Of a DNA stretch of 64,000 nt, positions 10,714 through 22,700 are shown one piece after another. The translations under genes and the position numbers were made by a program. Origin of the DNA: Membranipora membranacea (taxonomy: Eukaryota > Bryozoa > Gymnolaemata > Cheilostomatida > Membraniporidae). How positions within the stretch are numbered: position 1 is the first letter of the stretch; every line of letters begins with the position of its first letter. The notes under the pieces are model-generated. The model did no database searches, was not told where the DNA came from, and was given only the letters and a program-made list of their open reading frames with translations. Location of the stretch: the NCBI GenBank assembly GCA_914767715.1, contig OU612069.1, forward strand, positions 20,519,387 through 20,583,386, read 5' to 3'.

Positions 10714-13700
10714 CTAGAAATAAAGGGAGATTCACATAATGATTATGGGGATGGTGAAAGTAAATGCAGTTAATATTTGCAACTCTGGTATTCATGCTTT
10801 GCATTAAAAAGAAAATTTTGATAGACATGGCACAAACCACATCCATCTTGAGGCATGGATATTTCTGCATTTCAAATAAAATCATATAGTTGCATTATTT
10901 TCCCCATCGTGGAAACAGTGGGGTGTTAACCATAGGTGGTAGTAGTAGTAGTTCTATAGGACAGTTAGATTGCATCTTTGAGCAGGCACTCACCAGTTAT
11001 GTTCAGAGCTGGAAAAAAAGGAGAAGAAAATTTTAGAAAGGTTTGTTTCATTGAAACCAAAAAAAGTAGTTACCATCACATGAGAGTGTCACTGTAATTT
11101 AGTTTACTCGAACTGTGAGATTCACAAGTCTATTTATTTTAGTTTATCATTCGATGTCAACAAGCATCTATTTTGGAAACTGATTCAGCACTATCCTACA
11201 TAATTGATATCTTTTTATAGTCATGACAACATATAGTCCAGAAGACACCTAGCTAAAAGTGCTCAAAAAAAGGTGTTTACTTTAACGGAATGGGGGCAAT
11301 ATGGAATTAAATTTTTCTAGATCGGAATTTTATGCTGATTTCAAATATATGGTTTCTACACCTCTCAGTCTGCCAGTTAGAAAGTAATCCAGGGTTATAG
11401 TCCTGAATTAACGAAAAGCTATCGTTCGGTTCATTATAACTGAAGTGGGCAACAATTTGGCAGCATTTATGTGTGGAGATAGGTTGTGTCAATATTATGT
11501 CTTAGTTCTACACCTCTAAGCTTGTCAGTTAATGAGAAATTAAATTTTTAAACTTAAAAAGAACGGAGGGGATAACTCTAATTATTGCTATATAATCCCA
11601 TTGTTTTGCCTGTTGTGTAATTTCTGATTTGAAACCTCACCGTTCGAGCCTTGATATTATAATATACATACTGTATACATACTGTATATACACTGTATAT
11701 AAAATGTATATATACCTAGATACTACATATATTGCTTTGTTTAAGAACCACTACGACGTGCATCCAACCAATTTCTACCAGCTCGCACAATATAAATTAG
11801 ATGGGGCTGATTGCCTCTGACAACCGTGTTGAACAACGCCCAGATAAGATTTTGTAGCTTAACTTAGAGTCAGTGGATATAATGTATTCAATGACATTGG
11901 CTAATGTCTGAACAGAAGAGAAGAATCAGAATGAGTCAAATGGGAGTACCATACCGTAACTTTGTCTTCCCTAAGAGAATTTCTAATATCACCAAGAAGG
12001 AAAATTAGAGAAAGATTTTATTCTGTATGGTAGGCCTGAATAGCACATGTCATAACGCTTCTTGTTTTGATTTGAAATTATTCTAATCACATTCAGTCTC
12101 TCTCTATTCATATTATAAAAATTGTTTCCCTTCTTGGTGACGTCTTTTGAATAATAAGCGCAGGGCTCTGATAGTTCTCGCGGTCTCAGACTTTTAGCCA
12201 CTCTGACTTATTCTGTAAATATTTACACCAGAGAAATAGGCTAATAAACCTGATAAACTGGACAACTAATGAATGATAGTGTGAAGGTCTCATTGACATG
12301 TTTATGCGTAGATAGTGTTAGAATTTAGGGGAGATGTAAGGGGATGGTGTCCCTCTTCCTACTTTGTCTAGGGGGATGCATCCCCCCTTTATATCATAAC
12401 CCAGGTAAACACCAGCTGGTAAATACATCAATATGAGTTTTCCAAAATATGGCTAAATTTGATGCATTTTCAATTGTAATCACCACAGGGCTCCGGCGGC
12501 CGGGACTCCGCCCACGACCCAGCCGGGGGCATAGGTGGCCCCCTGGACCCCCAGCCTGGTTGGCATCCCCCTACCTCATATTTCCACTTCTAACACTGCG
12601 CGTAGATATCCCATCCTCAACCGCTGAGGCACTGAGTGGGAAAAAATAGATAACCAGGTGTATTATCTGAACTAGAATACATTGTTGGCCTTCGAATCTC
12701 AATCACATGAAACAGCTGCTGGAGCAGAGTTGCTACCTAAGAAATGATCAATACTAACATCTCATCTATATATATTAAATTCATGTCTGTGAAATTTCGA
12801 GTTGCCTCCCCTACACCCCAGCTGCCATCACTATCGGATGATCACCCCCACACAAAAATGTGTACCTATCACAATGGATTATTTCTTATTAAAAGGCACT
12901 GTGTCAAGTCCTCAAAATCAGGTGGGGGGAGGGTGGCTTGTCAAGACAGGCTAAAAAACACCAATCACAGCAGCTGTGCAAATATAATATCGTGCAGAGT
13001 CTGCATGCAGTCTTGAGGGACTGTGAGGGCTTTTGAGATGTTACGAGGTAGTATCGGGAGGGTAACTTTGAGTCTTGAGAAGCAGTCATGTGGCCTAGTA
13101 CATAGCCTCAGATCATCAGACTGAACAAAATGATTAGGTTAATACCAATACAAAAAACATTACCAAAAGATTTTGATAGCATCTGGGTTATTTTGCCAGG
13201 TATAAGGTGAATGAATTTTGTCTGCAAGTGGTGAATGTGGTGGTTTCATTATAACCAAGGAGTAATGCAAGTGGTTGAAAGTTCTACCCTTGAAGCTCCA
13301 GTAGCTGCTTCTTCCTTTGCCAGCTTCTCTCAATTCAGCCCTCTCACAAACCAAAGCGCAAACTCTTGATTAAGAGGTCATAGCATATACACTATAATTC
13401 CCTCTATTGGATTGAATTTGGTGGCTGTAGCCTTTTAAACTCTTTCTAAGATGCACTCCCATCTCTCTGGATATACATTTGCTGACTTAAATTAACTTTG
13501 AGTCATAATTGTACCATGTCTCATAACATTTCACCCTGCAGTAACATTTACAATCTTGCTCCAATTCCTTTTAAACTGAGCTGAAAATGGATTAAATGGG
13601 AATATTTTGGTATTCTAAGGCAAAATAACGGGATTCCATGGGCAATTATTAGGATTTATCTCCTCCCACATTTTTGAGTTGAAAAACTGATTTTCTCCCA

Positions 13701-16700
13701 AACTGGCAAACTGAGAGGTGTAGAAACTATGACATAGTATTTAGAAAACCTATCTACAAGTGTAAACACTGTCAAATTCTTGCCTCCAAGCCGTTAAAGT
13801 AAACTGAAAGCTAACTGTTGGTGTCTTCTGGACTAATAATATCATTATGGCCTTAGAATACTGAACAACTCAGATGGGATGGCCTTCTGCTTACGTATTT
13901 GTATTTGATAAGGCTGCCTAAACAAAAAATTGTCATATCAAAAAATCAAAGAGAACTTCTATAATTTTTAAATATCATTTTCTGTTTTCAAATTTTGGAG
14001 TCCCTTCAAAGCTACGCAAAATGTAACGGGAACATGTGACCATCTATTCCTCCTCTATCTCTAAATTCCAAACTGGGATTGTTTTCAATTGAATGATACA
14101 TTTTTTTAATCAATCAGGGCCAGATGATGTCAGCTGTTAAAACCAAATTGTATAACACAGTTGTGAGACAATGGACGCATTGGTATATACTATAGTAACT
14201 TACGTTCAGTGCAATTTCTGCCTCCCCAGTCATATCGACATAGACATGTATAATTACCATCAATGTCAGAACATATTCCATGGAGACAAGGCAAATTTCT
14301 ACAGGGCTGAATATTAATTCCTGCAAGAAAATATGATAACTAAATTTGTTCATTGAAAATATAGTTTATGTATTATATAATATATATTTGCACAAAATAA
14401 TTTTTAGGAAGATACCTATATATATTTCCATGGCTTCTGTATAATGTGGTTACTCATCATTATGCTGAATGCTGTTTATTTCCAAATCTTATCCAAGAAA
14501 AAAAATGTTACAACATGGTATATGATACAGAGCGCCTGTGATCTGCTGATAGCAATCTGAGTTAACATTGGCCATAGATCGCGACGACATTCTATTTTTG
14601 GTGATTCAATTCAAAAATAATACCAATGATTTCAATTCTACCAACATAACTATGTTGCTATTCATGAGTACAAACAGTCCTGATAAAACCAAGTAAAATT
14701 CATTATTTAACTAATTAGTTACCCTAGCTGCTATGGCAGCTTATTGGTTGAATAGACTACTTTGTAAGAACCTGGAATGCTATTGGTGTTTTATTAGACA
14801 AAAACGTTTTCGCTATAATATTTATCAATTTGCTCGTTGATAAAAGTACTGTGAATGAGAAGAAAAAACCAGGGTTAATTTTCTGGTACTTCAGATCAAG
14901 TAATGTCTTCCCTACCATTTAATACACATCTCATATCGTCATTTGTTGATTGTGATTGGCATTCTAGTGTTTTTATCTCTGTGCTTCATTTTGTTATGGG
15001 AACTTGCAGTGAAGTCTGATTGGCCCAGAACCTAGATCACATTAAAACAAGTTTTGCACACTAAAAGATAAAGTAATCTGCTGTCCTGTTTTGTAATCAT
15101 ATCCTACACTAGGTCTTATTGATAGCTATTTAGCGTGCCCCTGAAGCGCATGTGGCTTGGGTGGGGTAGTGACCCTTGCCAGCCATAGCTGGTCTTTTTT
15201 TTTGAAGATGCAGAGAGGGATCGTTATACTGTGTGCAAGCACACAGTAGACCTCCTGTATTCATGGTCCTGATCCAAACACACCTGGCTAGGATGAATGG
15301 CTTGCCAGTGCCAAATAAGAGATCCTAAAATCTTAAAATTCCTTACCCTTACCCTTACTTACAGTCTGCCCACTCCTAATCTCCCTGATCTCTCTGGTTA
15401 TAGCCATCACCGGGAATCCATATAGGAGATACTTTAGTACTCGGACAGTAAGTTTTTTTAAGTAAGTCCAGATAACAGTGAAAAAAAAGATACTTTCGGT
15501 TGAATACTTTGATACAATAATAACTGTTCCTCTGGTTCAGGTTCAATGAATAAGAGTAGTTTAGAGTTATGCCTATCTGAATATAAAATCACATGGTTGC
15601 AAATAAAGTCATAAGTGATGTTACATACATCTCACAATGATGCAAATATATCTATTAGTCACACACAGAAAAAAAATAGCGTTGTTTTGATTCTGAGATA
15701 GTTCCCCTACTTCACCCTTGCAATTAATTATTTTGACGCTAAAATGACCTGCCAATTGAAAAACCATCAGCTATGATTTGATACTCTGAGATAATCAACT
15801 GTCTTTTGAAACTGGCAAAAGGTGAGTAAAGACTCAAATTAACTCTAAAATATGATTCTTATTTGATTAATTCTAAGGGTGAAGTGGGGGAACTATCTTG
15901 GAGTCAATATAACTTCTATTTGATGCTAATATGCCTTTTGATTATGAGCTAGAGTTGTTCTGATTCTAAAATTTCTTTGTGTGCAGTTCTCACTGTTGTA
16001 ATATTTACATAGTACAGCAGCGCATACTGTCTGACTATTTATTGCTTAGATTGTTCTAAAGTAGTACAAGTTTGATTCAATTTGACCGCAGTCTGGTAAT
16101 TCAAATTAACTGGTTAGTCGCCTGCAAAGGGATCAAGAACTTTCATCTATTTCGTAGGAGTTGCACTGTATACTACCCCTGGAATCAAGCAGTCATTGCC
16201 ATATGTTATAGCCATAATATATCAGGGGCTCATTTTTTTTAACATCTGAACATACTCAATCACTGAACTTCAAATCTGACAGTTCCTCTAATTCTAATTC
16301 TCGTCATACTTCTTACTATTTGGTGATTTGTTGATTTTTTTTTTAATATAGCTATTTTAATCTATCAAACCATGATTGATTGATCGATTAATTGAGTTCT
16401 CATTAAGCTTAAATAAATTTTGAAATCGACCCCTCCTTTAAGCCGATCGGATTTGCAAAGAAAGGTCAATTGGCTCTTTAGATTATAAGAGACACCAGGT
16501 ACAAAGGTACACTTCATCTGCTAACAGCTTCGCATACCAAAAGTGAGGTGATCTGTCTATTCCATTTGAGCAAATCATGCAATAATTCTTGTTCGAGGCA
16601 GCTTATATTTCCTATTGAAGGTACCTGACCTAGGCCCCCAAGTGCAGTGTACCATATCATGTCCTTGTCTCTTACTGCTATAATGCCATCTCTTTGTAAT

Positions 16701-19700
16701 GTGAAGAGTTGCACTGAGCCCATCGTGTAGAATGTTTCACAGCAAAATGTTGGTAGGCTGCTCTGCAAGTGTCTCATTATGACCTTCACATTAGGGAACT
16801 TGACAAACGGTATTCAGAAGGCAAGGTCTTTGGGTGGGTGGCTCGGGTTTACAGCCATCCTCCCATGGACTTGGTGTCACTCCTACACTAATGTGGATTC
16901 AAAGACTCAAGTTATAAAGAGGATGAGTTCATAAAATATCACTATAGAACTAAGGTGATAACCTATCCACCAGGCCCTGGAGTGTTACATAATATAATCA
17001 CTCCCTTGATATGTCAGGGGAGGAAAATTGGTAAATCATGAAATATGTCACTAAGATTATAAAGGGGGACAACTCTAAATGAGCTTTTGCGGTTGATGCC
17101 GTTTTGCACACTTTCTAAACTATTTCTGTTCAGTCGACAATTCGAAAAATCACTCAACTATCTACGTAGCATATGGAAACTCCACTTGAAAGGACGTAAG
17201 TTCATGATTTCTGTATAAAACCCTCAATGGAGGCAATTTTGATCATGCATGATTTAGTTCTGAAGGATCTGGCAGAGCGCAGCAAAACCCTGAATATTCT
17301 TACATATCACTGTCTGTGCAAATTTTTGGCTTACATCTTTGAATGTGATGTTTCTTTGACTCTATTATAATGCATGCTCATTCAATAACTCAGAATCTAA
17401 GTAAAAAAATTAATTGTAGTAAGGCTTAGTTTGTCTTGCTGTCACAAACGCACGCTCGGGTTGACATGATTGAGTACTGATGTATTACATCAATATGCTA
17501 TATAGAAATTCAGGATTGTTCGCAGTCTCTGCAGTGTTCAACAGTGGCCAAATAAGATGGAAAGCCGATTCCTACAATGTCAGAAATCCTGTTCCACACA
17601 TCATTCATCCAATTTTGATCACATTCTAACTGCTATGAATATACCATGCAGACATGTTCACTTACGAAAGCCGAGTCTATAAAACCTCTCAGATGTACTA
17701 TCCTCAGTGACCAATACCTGTGTACTGGTTAACCACATCGCAGTCCGCGGTTTAGCCCATTGGCACGTTTGTGCATGATTCCTGCATATATGCATCATAT
17801 TCCCTGGAAAAAGTGCAAGTCAAGTATTTTAATAATAGGTCATGGTCAATAGTAATTATTCTCATTACTAGTTAAATTCAGGTATGCTTAGAATTGACTC
17901 ACATGGTGATCAAATTTGAGTTGAATATTTTACACAATTATTATTTACCTTATTGTGATATTTGTGCAACTCTGTGATATTTACATTCCTCCTATTTATT
18001 CTCCTTATACAACCTTATTTATTCCCTATTTATTGCCTATTTATCTGCTATTAATTCCCCTTCACTGCTGCTCTGTTACTGCTTATACATCATCGGTAGA
18101 CGTCGAGGAAGAACCGGTGAGTTTTATTGTTATACTTTGTATTCAGTGTGTGCTAATCTTATTGTCATAAAAATGCGGTGCTTTTGCATGCAACGAAGGT
18201 GCACTTGTGGGCTGAGACGGCGCCGAAATAGTAAGTTGATTCCTTTAGTACTATGTTGAATGCAAATATGTGAATTTGATGAGTGCACGTGGAGCTTTCA
18301 AGTTGCTGGAGTTAATGATGTTCGATGCATGTGTGTTTTAGGAGCTGTTTCATCGTCATCAGGAGCCTGGGGAAGACAGACTCAGTCCCAAGAAACTACA
18401 CAAGAACAAGCCACTTCATCCAGATCCAGAGGATTCAAAGCACTGGTAAGTAAGCTCTTGATTGACATATTTCTGTTGCATCGTTTACTAGGATTGATGA
18501 TTCTACCCAGTGCTTGCTGTTATAATTTGTCCATATCCGTCATTTTGTTGTTCCTAGATGACTCTGACGATACTGATGAAGACCCACACTTTGACCTGGA
18601 GGATGACGGGGACCTGGCCGAAATCAGCAAATTTCCAGATCCAGCCATGGAAACTCTTGGAGGTGAGTGTTCACCAATGACTTCTCTAGCAATGCATTAT
18701 TGGTTGGCCTTCGTCTCGACTGATCTTCTACTATGTTCCACTAATAGCTGAAGTACTGCTTACTGTGATTGAAAACTGTGAACCATTTTTGCTGTAGACA
18801 CTGATGGAGGCCACAGTTCCCGCCTCAAATTGAGGAACGTTCCGGATAGGCAGATGATGTGGAGGAGTGTGAGGCACCAGACGGCAGCTGGTGTCATCAT
18901 TGGTGACAGGTGCCAACACACCGCAGACAGTGTAGTTTTCCAATGCCACCTTCTCTCTCAGGTGATGGTGATGCGGGGCCACTACTGCCACATTTCCAGA
19001 AGGCAATATCTCCCTGCTGGAGTTCACCTGGCGGACCTCTATAGAGAGTTTTTAAAGAGTCTCAAAGGAGATGAGAAGAAACCGAGCCACACCTGGTTTT
19101 ACACTTTTTCTGGCACCAACTACAATCTGGGTACCCACAAGCTGAAAAGTGATAAGTAAGTTGAACATCTTCCATTGCTTAGTAACCCTCTGTGATTATT
19201 TTGCGTTCCATGTTTTGTGTTGGTTATCCAATTGAAGACTTTGAGTGTTCATGGTTCTTCCCTTCCAGATAACTGAACTTTGTTATTGTTTCTTCCAGCT
19301 GTGACCAGTGTGTAATGTACCTCAATAAGATAGATCCATCTGAGGAGGAGACAGAAAGGCACGAGGCCCACATAATGATGAGAGACGAAGCTTACCTCAG
19401 CAGGCAGCTCGACATAGAGGATCCATCTAAAGATGTGGTAAGTTGCGATCTCCAACAAATTCTTCCTTTTCCTAAGCTGAGGTCCAGCAAACAAACATTT
19501 TACAAATCCAGAATGGTACTTTACAACCTTTGTTTTTTTTGTGAAGAACATACAGCAGGGCTACTGCATGTGTTGGAGCCAGGTCGAAGGGGGAAGAGGT
19601 AGCAACGAAATTGCTACCTGCTTGAAGATATTCTTCTCGACCTATCTGGCAGACAGTCGTCACGTAGTTTTCTACAGTGATGGCTGTCCAGGTCAAAATA

Positions 19701-22700
19701 AAAACAGAGCTGTTGTGGCTGCTTTGGTCCATCTTGCCCACAACAGCCGACCTGGCTGGATAGTAGAGCTGAAGTTTTTCGAGACTGGGCACAGTCACAT
19801 GTATATCGACTCTGTGCATGCCTCCATTGAGCGTGCCTCAGAGGGTGCAGAGATCGGCATGCCAGGTGATTGGGTCCAGGTGACTTGGTCCAGGTCTTCC
19901 AGTCTGCAAAGAAATCTGTGGCCCAGTACATCGTTGATGATCTGAGCTTCAGAGACTTTTCAGACTGGAAGCAGGTAGCAACTAGTGCTTTTAAGACTAA
20001 CAACCTTAAAGGGATTTCATCAATGCACTGCATCATAGCTGTGAATGTAGGTGGGGCTGTTGAGTTGCAGTGGAGTGAAGGTTGCCTTGGTCCCCTCAGC
20101 CTGGACCGGAAGAACTATCTAGATAGTTTTTTCCCTCGTACCGTTTCTCCGTACTTCAGGTATGCAGTACCTTGGTCCCTGGCACACCTCAGGCGCCAGC
20201 TAATGATGAACAGGCCAGGGCTTCTGGATCGACACTGTAAATCAATCCCCACTGAAACTCCGGTTTTGTTGCAGTGTAGCGATGCGGTGTCACCTTTGTC
20301 CAAGATATGTGATGAAGTTCGCCCGAGATCTGGGGACGAAACATGTTAAAGTGCTGCTGTGCTGTTGCTTATTTTTCCCTTTCCCTTTTTTTCCGTGGGC
20401 GGTTTTGCCATTTTTTCCCTTTTTCACTATTTATTTCCCTTTTTTCCTATTTATTTTCCTTTTTCGGCGGATTTGCCATACTTTTTGAATGATTTATTCA
20501 TTTTTTAGAGCGATACAATACAAGACTCTAAAAAACATCAATAATCAACAATCGTCTCATCTTGATAGAACCGGAAATACACACTCAGGAGAGTGTGGGG
20601 TGTTTTCTTCCAACGCCGGAATCTTTGTCCAGGGGTGCTAGGCAGTGGCTTTGTTGTTAATCAATTGTCACAGTCTTGGCGCCTCTGAATTAAGATTCGT
20701 AGTGACAGCACAACAGTGAGTTTTAATTACGGCCAATCATTTTAAAGAGCATTTTGGTTAAAGTCAACAGACTTTAACCAAAATGCCTTTTAAAAATGCA
20801 AATTAAAAGGCATTTCGGTTTAAGTCCGTGCTAACTTTGGCGTAGAGTGATCCACATTGAATAATCTATTATCATATGTACCTTGGGAATCCCAACTCTC
20901 TACTCGCCAGGGATCATCATGATCCAGTAAAAAACAGGATCAAAAATTACGATCAAAATTTTAATTGCCTTCATTATCATTTTTTTGACGAAAAAGTAAT
21001 TACGGACTTTAACCTAATTGCCTCTTAACAATCTTATTTCCAGATAGGTTTGTACTCTCTTCCCCCACAGTCCATCAAACTCATGTATCAAATAACAGGA
21101 ACCATGTATAGTCTCATCACAAAATGGAGGTAAATCATCCCGGAAATTAATAGTCATCAGACACAACCTGCACCTACCACTAGTTATGTTGAATAATAGT
21201 ATCTCTCCTTTTGAATTGTCTGTTAAGAGTAGTAATTCACTGAATACAGGGTTCAAATCAATGGATAAGGCACGTCCAGGCATGAGCTTCTGATTAGTGT
21301 CATAGTTGTGTGTTGCCTCTCTATCTATTTGTGATTCCGGTGAGAGATACTTTGAGATCTTCATAAGGCTGTAAAAAATAATACCATGAACTATTATGTC
21401 TTGACATAGGATAACAGGGCTTCTAATCATCTGATTAACTTACATTACATTCATTTTTCACAGGATGATCTGTTATGAAGTGGTTCAAAGGATATCGCAT
21501 ATTGTTATTAGATAGAGCTAGCAGAGATAATGGTGTGCTCACCTCGCAATTCTTTGAACCAGTGGTTTGTGACCATTGCTATTGAAGATCATATACGAAA
21601 AGTCATAAAATGTTATTCCTACCAATAGAAACAATGTCATGATTAAAAATGATGGCACTTATACTTAGAGAAAACATCTTTCCTTAAACTCATTGGTCAG
21701 GTAGAAACTGACTGAAAATTGCCAGTTGGACAATTCGGACAACTTTCACTACCATCATATCATTGTCATCCAATATCTAGATTTCGTATTTAGCCAAAAG
21801 ATCGAAAGATATACTGAGCATTATTCATCGACAATTTTTTGAACCAATTCGCTTCAGAGTTGTGTATACATTCCATTTGTCATCTCATGAGATAATATGC
21901 ATGATTGTTTTGAATAGTTTGGGCTTTGTCATAATTGACAGAAAAAGAGAATTCAAAGACACAGTAAAATCAAACCATATGCTGTAGAGTGGAAAACATG
22001 TTGTTGGGAAGTTGATCGTTTCTTTATCAGTGGTCCAGATAAAGGTATGTCAGGGAGCCATATAGTAGTGTAGAAACTGAATTCCGGCGGAGAAACTACC
22101 TGTCTTACCCAAGCATGACCCCCTTGCTGTGCAATTTCCCATGGATAAACATAAATACCCTAAAAACATTACCACACACAGTCATTCAGTAACATGGAAC
22201 TTATATAAGGATGGCTTTCAGACTGCTACTCCTCTAAACTGGTTTCCCATATCAGATGCTGATTGTGGACACTGATTGTGGAGATTATCGAAAGGTTCAG
22301 AATGGATAAAAAAAAAGAAGAACAGAATATGCAGTATCAGCATTGAGGCACTAAGGAATTTGGTTGTTTGTTGCGTTACCACATTGGATTCCGAGTAGCT
22401 TTGGTGTTGCAGCACATATACCAGGGTTAAATTCATAACTCAATCAATTTTTATAAAATGCTGTGTTGAAAGAGTGCTAAAGAATAAGCAAAAAGTTGAT
22501 GAATTGATGATTGTTTGATAAAGCAATAATCAAACTGAATTTTTGATCAAAATTGATTGGGTTTTCAACGAAAATCATGTCTGCCGATTGCAAGTCTGTT
22601 ATCCGATTTGTTCATTGCGATTACACAATCCAATGTAGAATGCCACAGACAATTAAGTGCCTCACTTAAGCTGTATTATATTCAACAGATTATTATCAGA

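Larger units (their letters stand above)
17940..21024. mobile_element. Composite insertion in an A intron (about 3.1 kb)
   Basis: Intron sequence next to A exons 18 and 19 aligns with the 226-bp B intron, up to about 17,940 on one side and from about 21,025 on the other. Everything between is extra: the transposase gene plus at least two TTAA-bounded repeats. The exact left end is uncertain by some tens of bases. Confidence 0.55.

Noticed and set aside
16514-16789. 91-codon minus-strand frame
   Set aside because: It lies in an A intron, lacks splice-site or homology support and no domain is recognisable.
19438-19555. An intron inside the transposase, GTAAGT to a CAG acceptor
   Set aside because: The stretch continues the open frame with DLQQILPFPKL and YKSRMVLYNL, which fit the protein family, so a frameshift near 19,558 explains the data better.
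19249-20036. Minus-strand frames of 98-140 codons across the transposase
   Set aside because: They lie opposite the conserved coding sequence and show no motif of their own.
20282-20488. Frame rich in F and P after the transposase
   Set aside because: It is a product of a T- and C-rich low-complexity tract.
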